From Dastarcus helophoroides (taxonomy: Eukaryota > Arthropoda > Insecta > Coleoptera > Bothrideridae): DNA of 64,000 nt. The notes beneath the pieces were generated by a model. The model did not search any database and was not told where the DNA came from. It was given only the letters and a program-made list of their open reading frames with translations. Positions within the stretch are counted from its first letter, which is position 1; each line of letters begins with the position of its first letter. Of the stretch, positions 11,701-24,466 are shown in pieces. Location of the stretch: positions 4,471,304 to 4,535,303 of the forward strand of contig CM053328.1 in assembly GCA_028583605.1 (NCBI GenBank). Reading direction: 5' to 3'. Position numbers and translations under genes: made by a program.

Positions 11701-14407
11701 TTACATTCAGTTAAGATGAAATTGTATTTGACATTTTTGCTCGCGTAAATTTTAATTTCTACAACCGAAAACAACCTATAGCTATATTGGTTAGCATAAG
11801 GAGCACATTCACACAAAGAATGACATTGTTAGTGTTATCAGCTTGTTCGTGATTCTTCTGATCATTGACGTCCAAGGAAGTGCCCAAAATTATGGTCAAA
11901 ATGGACTGGACTATCTGTAGCACGATGGATGCACTCAAAAGGCACAACATGAATATGTAAACGTCACATTTATCACCTGCTTGAAGCACATATTTCAACT
12001 GAGAACCGTTGGCACTTAATAGGGCAACGTTTACTAGTCCTTGAGTAACAGTTTTTTTAGTCGTATAGGCGTTTAAGTCTAGAGTCTCCTCTAGTAATTC
12101 GGTCACGATATTGCCGTCATGTTTGCCTTCACTTGGACACATTTCTAGTCAATTTTTAGGACCGTTTAAATTGACGCGTATTTTTCAATTGAAATCATTC
12201 CATATCGTTGATCTTATCGAGTTGCACTTTTGCGTTATTCTCGTTAGACAGTCTGATAAATATTTTGTATTATCTAGTTTTATTATTGAAGATATTAATA
12301 GGTTAAGCTGTGTATTTATTATTTATATATTTTTGTTTTAATCCATTAGAGATATTTGTTAATTTTTATTGTGTGTTCAATATTGTTTTTTTTTTCGTTT
12401 TAATTCTAAAAAAATTTGGATTTTTTAGAATTTTAAATTGAAAATAGTGCTTTGTTTTTAATTTTCGATTTTAAAGCCGAAATTAAAAATTAAAGTCTTA
12501 GTTTCGAAAATTGAAATACAAATCTTGTCATCTGAAACCAAGAAAGATTAAAAAACACAACAAAGGTTGCTCTAACGCGTTTCGATAGCCAAGCTATCAT
12601 CTTCAGAGAGATACTTATTACCCTTAGTTTCGAGTTAGCTGATGGGTCGCGGGTTCAAACGCCGCTGCCGTTCACGCATTTTTAAAATGAAAATTTCCTT
12701 AGGCGTTGTATACATTATTAACAAAGAGCACGTTAATAACGCAAATTAGCATAATGATAACGCTAAACCAGAAATTTACCCCCTATTAAAAGTCGCTCAA
12801 CGTACCTAAAGAAGTTTTCATTTCAAAAATGAATTGTATGGACCCAAACCTTTAAAATTTTTTCCTCCCATAGTAACAAATACTATTACCAAATATTATT
12901 AATATTTACTAGCTGTTATATTTGATTTGTCAGTGAGTATAAAGATATTCCTTTTGAGAAAGAAATTTCTTTGATTATACTCTAGTTAAGTGTGGCGTTT
13001 TATCGACCGTGTCATCAATTTAAAAATCAATGAAAGTTTAAATTGCGAGTAACTTTTTTATAACCAACTACGTGGCATCACACGACATGAGGCGAAAAAT
13101 TATAGTCGAATTGATTGCGCAAACAAGATATGATTAAGGTATTTGCCTAAAAAAATCAATCTGACCATAAAATTCGCCTCACGTATACAATAACTAGGTT
13201 GACAAAATTGGAATCAATTTGTTAGAGTAATTGCTAATTGGTACCTTTTCTTGCAGCACAGCTCCAACAACATTTCATAAGCTTCCCCTTGAGATTTGAC
13301 GATAATTTTTAAAAGCTTACTTAAACTTTATCATGGCAAGATCTTAATATTGTAAGGGTAGCACAAAATGCAAATGATCGCGGAGGTTCATAGCACTTTT
13401 CTATAAATAAACTCAATTGACGCAAAGCATGTGCTTTCGCGATTATTCATTCATGTAGATATTAATCTGACCAAATTAATGCGAAATAGACGCAATGCCG
13501 TTGCGGATTTTAAGCAAAGTTCTTTTTAATAGTTTGGTATTATCTGTTCTAAAACGATTTTAATTAAAGTTGATTACACTGGTCAACAAAATTGAAGTTT
13601 TATCATGTTTATGTTTTTTAATAGTGTTAGTTGTTTTTCTTTTGGTGGAACGGACTGGTCCTTGGTTACCTTCAAAAATTGAAATACAAATTTTGTCCCC
13701 TGAAACCAAGAAGGATTAAAAAACACAACAAAGGTTGCTCTAACGTGTATCTCTCTGAAGATGATAGCTTGGCTATCGAAATGCATTAGAGCAATCTTTG
13801 TTGTGTTTTTTAAGCTTTCTTGGTTTCAGGGGATAAGATTTGTATTTTAATTTTTGGAGATAACCAAGGACCAATCCGTTCCATCAAAACTACTGTTATT
13901 TGTTGTCATTTAAAATAAGCAGTTTTGAAATTTTCTTTACCTTCGACATTTGTTTGTTAATTGTTTGAAAAATGATGGGTCTCCAGAAATATAACATAAA
14001 AAAGTACATTAGGAACTTATAATCTTTGTTTTTCTAGATTATTTAGCTTTTAACTGGTCCCTCTTGATCAAGCAGTAGTAGTCAGTCAACACTCTTGAGT
14101 TTAATCTGCCCTGATACAGTTTCTCCATCATTAGAGTATCAGTTATCAGTTCTTATTACTAATTTACTAATTCGTAGGAATAAAATCAAGATATATGGCT
14201 AAAGAATGAATCTTGATCACCATATTTGAACCCAAAGTTTTATACTCCAATAAAAGTATTTTAACCAAATATCTATAGATGTTACTGTTATGGTAAACCA
14301 AAAAATTTCTAATTAAATTCTTGAAGCATCTTCATGGTGATTTTTTCAAAACATTTAATTTTTCTTTAAACAATGAGTCTTTAATTCGTTTTCTTAATTT
14401 GAGTTTA

Positions 14408-14449
<42 letters not shown>

Positions 14450-17400
14450 ACTCATTCTGGGGAATTTCTCTTTGAAATGTAAAAACACATTTTTACTAGG
14501 ACTCATCCCCTCTAGAAAATGTTTGGTAAGTCTAATTTGATATGAAGTGGTGGTAGAAATATACCATATAGTTTACAAGTGTAAATGCTTAGAGTTTTAT
14601 ATTAACAAATTGAAGACCGACGTGTAGGACAAACTTTTTCCTAATTGTCATTTTTTTTCGATTCCTGTTGTCCCATTCACATAAAAAGTACTCAAATTTT
14701 AATGATAAAAAAGACTTCAAATCAAGAAGTAATAAGATCATGATATTTTGTTTTATTTCTGATAAGATTTAAATAATATATGGACCTAAAAAAAACGAAC
14801 AGTATTTGGGAAGAATATATTTCCAAAAATAAATTTTACCTTGTCACAAGAAATGTAGGGGTGATGGAAAAAAAATAAGTACGGTTTTATGATGGGGCTA
14901 GGTAGTCCAAACACAATTACCTACCAGAGTGCGTGTGACAAAATCAGTGTTGACCAGTATTGACCAGTGTTGACCAGTGTTGACCAGTGTTGACCAGTGT
15001 TGACCAGTCTAATTTTTGTCAACCAAAAAAGGTCTTCAATATTCAACTTGTATTATTAATATTGTCTATCAAGATTTAATGGTCAAAAAAAAACTCCCCA
15101 ATTTTCCAATTTTTATCATTCTCGTATCAAGTTTTAAAAAAAATATATTATTTGTTTAACTAATAATTGAACAGCAACGAAGAATATTTGAATGTCTTTA
15201 AATTCTGACAGCACTAATATAAACTTAAAGGCACTAATATATTAATTGATCACTTTCGTTCGTTGTCAATTTAAAAAAAATAGTTGTTTATTTAAATTCA
15301 CTAAAATTTTTTTAATTCTGCTCCATGACCAATATATTTAAAAATCATATTCGTCGTGTATCGGAATTATATTTTTTTTCAAAAATCAATGTTGTTCAAT
15401 TTATTACTTAAACAATTTATATATTAGAAAAAAAGGCGATAACGGAAAGTTAATACTTAATGTTTCGTGTGATTCGTATCCAAAAAGAGCCAATGGAATA
15501 ATTCTATAAAAGATTGTTGTTATATTGCACCACGTACGTCCATCGATTATTCATTAGTGAAGCAGTTTGGGGATTTGATTCCGGTCAAATTATATTACAT
15601 GAAGTTAGTTTAATGTTTGTTATCTTTTGCGTCAGTAGCTAAATTACAGTAATAACAAAAATGAGTTACGAGGCTGTAATTGCTATTAATTATGCATAGA
15701 TCATGCTACCAATTAAAATGCAATAAAATTAGAACTTCGGTCTGCAAAAAATTGTGATGGCCAGCCTTTGAGATATTTAAATTTGAAAAAACTTGATTAA
15801 CCTTTAACGTATCCATTAAACCAATAAAAAAGTTGATCGCTCAAATTAACTATCTTGAACAATCAAAAATAAACAAATCAATGGCAATGATCCTCATAGT
15901 AAAACTCGATTTAATTTTCAGCATATTATAATGGAAGAAGGTGACAAGAGTGACATTTTGAGACAAAAACGGGGAGTAGATAGAAAATATTCCTTTGATG
16001 TGGTTTTCGGAGAAAATTCAACACAAGAAGAAGTCTACGAAACGACTACGAAAGGCTTGGTGAAAGACGTCCTGAATGGGTAAGTGTAATCACTTTAAAA
16101 CTTTTCTTAAATGTTTTCCAATTCACCAATTCCGAGTTATTATAATCTCTCTCCTCTCTCTTATATTCTCTTCCATTCTCTTCCTTTCTCTTCTCATCTG
16201 ATCTCTTCTCTTCTCTTCTCTTCTCTTCTCTTCTCTTCTCTTCTCTTCTCTTCTCTTCTCTTCTCTTCTCTTCTCTTCTCTTCTCTTCTCTTCTCTTCTC
16301 TTCTCTTCTCTTCTCTTCTCTTCTCTTCTCTTCTCTTCTCTTCTCTTCTCTTCTCTTCTCTTCTCTTCTCTTCTCTTCTCTTCTCTTCTCTTCTCTTCTC
16401 TTCTCTTCTCTTCTCTTCTCTCCTCTCCTCTCCTCTTCTCTTCTCTTCTCTTCTCTTCTCTTCTCTTCTCTTCTCTTCTCTTCTCTTCTCTTCTCTTCTC
16501 TTCTCTTCTCTTCTCTTCTCTTCTCTTCTCTTCTCTTCTCTTCTCTTCTCTTCTCTTCTCTTCTCTTCTCTTCTCTTCTCTTCTCTTCTCTTCTCTTCTC
16601 TTCTCTTCTCTTCTCTTCTCTTCTCTTCTCTTCTCTTCTCTCCTCTTCTCTTCTTTTGTTAGTTTTCTTTTACAAAGAATCAAGTAGCAATAATGTAATG
16701 TATTCACATAACTAACGCTTAGTATAAATATAGATTTATTATTGTGTATATAAAATAACAGGCCCCATCTCACTCGTCGATGACGGTCTTAGGAATTATA
16801 GCTGATTATAAGCTTTTCTTTGTTTTGTATGTTCACACACCCAAATTAAGACGAAATAACATTAACGTATTCACAGCTCTTGTTCTGACTACATCGTTTG
16901 AAAATATAATCTGAGTTTCGTACAAGTTTGTGTTTTTAATATAATTTCCCATAAACCTGCCTTTATCTTTTCTCTCCTTTTCTCTTCTCTTTTCTTCTCT
17001 ACTGTTCTTTTCTCTTACCTTATCCTCCCATCTCTTCTCTTTTCCCTTCAATTCTCTTCCCATCTCTTCTCTTCTCGTCCCATCTCTTCTCTTTCCTTCC
17101 CTTCTCTTCTCTTCTCTTCTCTTTTCTTCCCTTCTCTTCTCTTCTCTTCTCTTCTCTTCTCTTCTCTTCTCTTCTCTTCTCTTCTCTTCTCTTCTCTTCT
17201 CTTCTCTTCTCTTCTCTTCTCTTCTCTTCTCTTCTCTTCTCTTCTCTTCTCTTCTCTTCTCTTCTCTTCTCTTCTCTTCTCTTCTCTTCTCTTCTCTTCT
17301 CTTCTCTTCTCTTCTCTTCTCTTCTCTTCTCTTCTCTTCTCTTCTCTTCTCTTCTCTTCTCTTCTCTTCTCTTCTCTTCTCTTCTCTTCTCTTCTCTTCT

Positions 17401-18642
17401 CTTCTCTCTCTCTTCTCTTCTCTTCTCTTCTCTTCTCTTCTCTTCTCTTCTCTTCTCTTCTCTTCTCTTCTCTTCTCTTCTCTTCTCTTCTCTTCTCTTC
17501 TCTTCTCTTCTCTTCTCTTCTCTTCTCTTCTCTTCTCTTCTCTTCCCTTCTTTTCCACCTCTTCTCTTCCCATCTCTTTTTCTTTTTCTATCCCTTCTAT
17601 TCCCTACCTTTTACTTTCCTTCCCTTCCTCTCCCTTCCCTTTCCTTCCCTACCCTTATCTTTCTTTCTCTTTCTTCCCATTTCTTCTCTTTTTTCTCTTC
17701 TCTTCTATTCCCATCTCTTATCTTCTCTTCTCTACAATTTCTCTCTCATGTTGGTAACGCCTGATAGTCACACGAAACCATAAGTTTACCTGCTACATAA
17801 AATCGCTAAACGAGTCTAAAGAAGTTTTCACGTCAGTTACATTTATTCTAGTGTAAGATGGTATAAACCTAATTAAAATGCGACAATAAACGATTTTTTC
17901 AACAACAAAAAACATGCAATTTTGAGACAAACGGGAAATTCCGAGACAAATATTTTAATTTCTTTTTAAAATTTGGATTATACAGATAAGAAAAAATTTC
18001 TACTGTCGATGTAAAACGATGAGAATTGTCCCTTCCATAGTTTTCTACGGCCGCTGAACCTATTCTCCTATGACGCACCATGCTCGTATCTTACAGTTTA
18101 GATAGAAAAAACTCATCGAAAGTTTTACAACAGACTGGAATATTGTTTAGCACAGTTTGGCGGCCTATTTGAGCTCCTTATATGATAATGTTTAAAGAGT
18201 TATTTTGTTCTTCATTAGAATTATTATTTATTTTGTTTAAGAAATCTCGTTTATTTATTTTGGCTATCAAAGAATATCAGTTTTATTTTGTCCCAGACGT
18301 TGATTAAATCAACGGACTAAAAGAACAAACAGCATATGTTACTCAAATTTTAATAAAATTGTTTCCTGTCAGTAGTAATCCCTTAACAAAACACGTTAGA
18401 AGCTATGATGTAGTACTGAAATCTCCAGCAGCACTGATCGGTGCGCTCTACGTTGAATTGTTTACACCGGTGTAGGAGAATACAAGGCGCCGCCCATCTA
18501 TCCCACTATTAGCTCTCAATGTTAAATCTCTCATTAACATTCTCCCTATGGACAGTGTTTGACTTTCCTGATCTGTATATCAAAATGTAGCCGGTTTTCT
18601 GAAAATTGCGAGCATTGTCTTCAGTTTTAATTTTTTTCAAAA

Positions 18643-18676
<34 letters not shown>

Positions 18677-21600
18677 GCCCCATGTGTCTGAAGAATTTTC
18701 ACTCCATTTACAGTCTATTTCACCAAAAAAATTTTTTGATCTCAAAATTAAGTTTTCGATATTTAGGAAAAAAATTAGAAAATAAATATTTTCCAAAATT
18801 TCGAATTTACTTTCAAATTTTCGGCTCTTTTTTTTTTAATTTTAACCTTTTACTCAAAATTTTGACTTTAATATAAAAGTATTGATTTTTTTTACCCTAG
18901 ATATTTTGACTTTTTCAAAATTTCGTTTTTTGTAAAATTTCAATAAGCTTTCGTTTTAAGTTTAAATTAGAAATGTTGACTGTTTTTTGATATGATATTT
19001 GCTTGAATCACCCTAATAAATTTTGTTTTTCTCAAAATTTGTACTTTTTTAAAAAAACTATACTTTGACTTGAATTTTTTAGCTCGAAAATTCTGGAATT
19101 TTTTAATAAATTTCAAGTTTATTGAAATTTCTACCTTTTGCTGAAACTTCCCAGCTCAAAAGTTTTATTTTTTTGTAAAAGTCAACGTTAATCTGAACGT
19201 TTCCAGTGAAATTTGAAATTTCAAGTTTTTTCCAAATTACGAATTTTTTTAAAAATTTGGCAATTTTTTCAAATTTTAGGTTTCTTGAAATAGACAATTT
19301 CTTTAAATGTTTTAAGTTATCTTTTCAAAATTTTAATGTTTTTTAAAAATCTCAGCTTTTTTGGAAATTTTCTCAATTTTCATGTTGAAATTTAAATTTT
19401 CTCTGGATTCTCACTCTATCTCGAAATTTCTTCTTGTTATGCAAGTTTTGCAAATTTTAACTTTCTTAAAATTTCATTTTCATTATAATTTTAACATTTC
19501 GATATATTGTTCAAAATTTTAGAACTCAAAATTTCCAATAAGCAAATATAAAAAAATAATCGAAAATTTGAATAATGCGAAAATCCAGAATTCAAAATTT
19601 TGGAACTCAAAATTTCCAATCATTTCTCGTAATTATAGCAAAAATAACAAATTATCAAAAATTTAAGGAATGCGAAAATCCGGAATTCAAAATTTTGGAA
19701 CTCAAAATTTCCAATCATTTCTCGTAATTACAGCAAAAATAAAAAAATATTCGAAAATTTGAGGAATGCGAAAATCCAAAATTTTAAAAAAAATCGGAAA
19801 TATCGATACTAAAGTCGAAATTTAGACAAAGTAGTTGAATAAATTTTGAAAACAATGTCGAGGTAACGAAAGGAAAGAAGAAATTTCTGTAAATAAGATT
19901 CACCGGAAATGTTGAGTTTTAAAAAAGAAAGAAAAAAGTTGTAATTTTAAGAAATTAGTCGCAGCTTCATAAACCTGCAGACTTTATAAAAAAAAGTACC
20001 ACCTCAAAAATCACGCGACTGTTTGGCAGATACCAAATTTTTCGACAGAAGCGAGATATTTCTGAAAAAAGCAAAATTTTCTGAAAAAAGGTGAAATTGC
20101 AGGAAAAATATTTTGTGTTTTCTTTGCAACATTTGGTTAGTTCCATTCAAAAAAATACCAATCATTATGAATGGAATTAGGGATTTTTTTTTAATTGCAT
20201 TAAAACCTTTAAGAAAAATCAAATTTAGAATTTAGAAATTTTAAGACAAAATGTAAAATTGAGTGAATTTTGAAAAAATATTCCATAGCCTCTCAACAAT
20301 CAAACAAAAACAAGTTCGAAAAAAATTAAAATTTACACTAAATATGTCTTCATATGTCAAGAACAGTAGGTCGAGATTTTTTGAAATTTTGCAAACAAAA
20401 GTCAAAGTTTAAGTTTAATTGTAAGTCAAAATATGGAAAAAATTAAATTCATGATGTACATTTACGACATCGACGAAAAAATCAAAATCTCTAAATTTTG
20501 AAATTTTCAGATGTCGAAATTTTGAAAAAAAAAGATTAAAGTCAAAGTGTTAGTTTAGGAAAAATTTTGACAAACCCAAATTTTAAATAAGGGAATTTAA
20601 AAGAAATTTGGGTCAAAATTTTCGAAATTAGTAGAACGAAGTCAAAATGTTGAGATTTAGGTCAATATGAGAAAGCTTGAAATCTTAAAACCTTCAAAGA
20701 GAATTTAAAGTCATGGAAAAAAAATAAAACTTATATAAAATTAAGTTTTCGGGTAAAAAGTATTCATTCGCAATGAGTCGATGATTAACACAGTTTATAG
20801 AATCGCCTTGGATCGCGTTAAAATATTCGATTTCAATCACAATTACTGCGTTACGTGCAATTTAATAAACATGTGCTAACTCTGAAAACTCTCGTCTAAA
20901 TGAAACAATGTGAGTGACAAATTTAATCTGCATTCTATCCTTTGCATTAATCAAGTTTTTTATTTGATCAAAATTAATACTGTATGAGTCAAAAAGCTTT
21001 CGAATGCATGCATCTATTTTTCCATAAAAAGGTTTAAGAAACTGTAGTGAAAGCTGACAAATGTTAACTTTTGTATTTGCAAAAATTTTGAACTCAGTTG
21101 AAATATGATATTTTGAGAATTTTTTTAGAATAATAATAGACGTGATGCCAGTTCTGCTAGCAAAATAGTTAGTTAATTCCTGATATGGTAAAAAGATTGG
21201 ATTTAACCATAAGCCACAGTGCTTAGTTCAATGCCCTAGTGCTAGTTTTATATGTAATATGAAAAGAGAATAAATTTATATATATTTTTATCTAACTTAA
21301 TGTATTGCTATAAGTTATAGAGACATATGGAGTACATTACACCCTATTTAGTAATAAATCGATAGATATTATCTTTTCAAAAAAAAATCCATCGTACATG
21401 TATTAGAAACTATCGACGTTTTTTACAGGAACATTAGCCTCAAATTTACAAGCATAAATCATTAATACATAAATCTATCAATATTGCAGGAAATAATTCA
21501 TTAAAAGGGTGAAAAATTGTTCCCATTCGATTCGTAATCTTTGGAATTACCCATAAACAACCTTGAACCGATCATTGCAGGTCCCTAATCTTGAAGAAAT

Positions 21601-24431
21601 TTTGTGTAAATATTATCAATAACTGATGAAGTCTCTTATGAAATTTTGATTAAAGTAGTCTTGCGAATTATCGATTGGAATTGGAAAACAACTTTAACGA
21701 TTTATACGCTATTCAATCCTAGGTACAACGCCACTGTTTTTGCATATGGGGCTACCGGCGCTGGGAAAACGCACACCATGGTTGGAAGTTCAGAAGAACC
21801 AGGCATCATGATTAGAGCCCTAAATGATCTTTTTGAAACCGTCAGAGGAAACGAAGATCAATACTCGGTAAGTTTAACATCCAATTAAATGCGAAAGGGT
21901 ATACGTCTGTTTCTTTGACTGGTTTTCAGCGACTTCAAAATTTGGAATTTAAAGTCGAAATTTATAGAGAAAAGTTGAAATTTCAATTCTTAAATCGAAA
22001 TTTAACGATTAAAGTCGAAATGTTACAAAAATGTAAAAGGACATCAATTTAAAAAAAAATGTTATTTTTAGAAATTTCGACTATTTTCTCAAATTTCGAC
22101 TTTTTTTCTCAAATTTCGAACTTTTTTCTCAAATTTCGACTTTTGTCGTAAAATTTCGACTTTTTTCTCGAAATTTTTCGATTTAAGAACTAAAATTTCA
22201 ACTTTTTTCTAGAAATTTCGACTTTTTTCTCGAAATTTTGACTTTTTTCTCAAATTTCGATTTTTTTTTCTCGAAATTCGACCTTTTTCTCAAAATTTCG
22301 TTTTTTTCTCAATTTTCGACTTTTTTCTCAAATTTTGACTTTTTTCTCCAAATTTCGACCTTAATATCGAAATTTCGACATTTTTCTAGAAATTTCGACT
22401 TTAAACTCAAAATTTAGACTTTTTTCTCGAAATTTCGACTTTTTTTCGCAAATTTCGACTTTTTCTCAAATTTCGACTTTTTTCTCGAAATTCCGAGTTT
22501 TTTTCTCGAAATTTCGATTCTTTTCTTAAATTTGGATTTTTTTCTCGAAACATTTCATAATTTCGATATTTTTCTCGAAATTTCTTTTTTCTTTTCTCAA
22601 TTTTCGACTTTTCTTTAAAATATCGAGTTTTATTCGAAATTGCGACATTTTTCTCAAAATTTTTACTTTAAATTCAAAATGTCGATTTTTTTCTCGAAAT
22701 TTTGATCTTAATCTCGAAAATTCGACTTTTTTCTCAAATTTCGTCTTTTCTTCTAAAGCTTTTAATTTTTTCTCGAAATTTCGACTCTTCTCAAATTTCG
22801 ACTTTTTCCTCGAAATATTTCGAAATTTCGAGTTTTTTTCTCAAAATTTCGACGTTTTTCTTAAATTTCGATTTTTTCCTTGAAATTTCTTTGTTTTTTC
22901 CTCAATTTTCGACTTTTTTCTCAAATATCGATGTTTTTTCAAAATTTTGATCTTAATATCGAAATTTCGACATTTTTCTCGAAATTTCTTTTTTTTTCTC
23001 TCAATTTTCGACTTTTATCTCAAATATCGACGTTTTTTCAAAATTTTGATCTTAATATCGAAATTGCGACATTTTACTCAAAATTTTTACTTTAAATTCA
23101 AAATGTCGATTTTTTTTTCTCGAAATTTTGACTCTTTTTCTCGAATTTCGACTTTTTTTTCTCGAAATTTTGATCTTAATCTCGAAAATTCGACTTTTTT
23201 CTTAATTTTCGTCTTTTCTTCTAAAACTTTCGATTTTTTCTCGAAATTTCGACTCTTCTCAAATTTCGACTTTTTTCTCGAAATATTTCGAAATTTCGAG
23301 TTTTTTTCTCAAAATTTCGGCGTTTTTCTCAAATTTCGATTTTTTCCTCGAAATTTCGTTGTTTTTTTCTTAATTTTCAACTTTTTTCTCAAATATCGAC
23401 GTTTTTTCGAAATTTTGACCTTAATATCGAAATTTCGACATTTTTCTCAAAATTTCGACTTTAAACTCAAAATTTCGACTTTTTTCGCAAGTTTCAACTT
23501 TTTTTCATAAAATTTGGACTTTTTTTTGCAATATTTCGATTTTTTCTGAAATTTCGATTTTTTGCTTGAAATTTCAACGTTTTTCTCAGATTTCGACTTT
23601 TTTCTCGAAATTTCGTTTTTTTTTTCTTAATTTTCCACCTTTTTCTCAAATATCGACTTTTTTTTCGAAATTTCGACTTTAAACTCAAATTTTAGATTTT
23701 TTTCAAAATTTCGACTTTTTTTTTTCGAATTTCGACCTTTTTTCTCGAAATTTTGACTTTTTTCGCGAAACGTCAATTTACGTTTCTCTCAATATTCGAT
23801 TTTTTCTCGAAATGTCGATCTTAATCTCAAAATTTTTACTTTTTTCCCGAAATTTAGACCCTTTCTCTTGAATTTCGACTTTTTTTCTCAAAATGTCCAC
23901 TTTTTTCTCGAAATTTGGTTATTTTTTTCTCAATTTTCGACGTTTTCCTCAAAATTCGACATTTTTCTCGAAATTTCGACTTTAAACTCAGAATTTCGAC
24001 CTTTTTTCTTGAAATGTCGACCTTGATCTTGAAATTTCGACTGTTTTCTCAAATTTTGACTTTTTTCTCGAAATTTCGACGGTTTCTTTAAATTTCGACT
24101 TTTTTCTCGAAATATTTCGAAATTTCGTTTTTTCTTTCTCAATTTTCGACTTTTCTCTCAAATATCGACTTTTTTTTGAAATTTCAATCTTAAAATCAAA
24201 ATTTCGACATTTTTTCGAAATTTCGTCTTTAAATTCAAAATTTTAACTTTTTGGTCGAAATTTCGATCGTTTTTCTCGAATTTCGACTTTTTTTCTCAAA
24301 ATTTCGACTTTTTTCTCGAAATTTCGACGTTTTTCTCAAATTTCGACTTTTTTTTGAAATTTTGACCCTAATATCCAAATTTGGACATTTTTCTCGAAAT
24401 TTCGACTTTAAACTCAAAATTTCAATGTTTT

Positions 24432-24466
<35 letters not shown>

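Larger units (their letters stand above)
12143..13569. other. IR1 spacer, right part; no further gene
   Basis: It contains the presumed ninjurin promoter, a half copy of the palindromic element (12510-12630), a tRNA-like patch (12625-12680) and otherwise unassigned AT-rich sequence to 13569. Confidence 0.5.
13570..15125. repeat. Right arm of large inverted duplication IR1
   Basis: About 1.55 kb, imperfect reverse complement of the left arm. It differs by two local expansions absent from the left arm: a TAC microsatellite (14408-14446) and six copies of a TGACCAGTGT 10-mer (14951-15008). It lacks the 3.6-kb pyrimidine array. Inner edge near TCAACAAAATTGAAG at about 13582. Confidence 0.8.

Noticed and set aside
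16111..17573. ORFs of 183-246 codons in intron 2
   Set aside because: Translated TTCTC arrays, same reason as above.
21625..21650. CTGATGAAGTC...GAAA near Kif19 exon 3
   Set aside because: No pairing between the halves of the would-be stem II.
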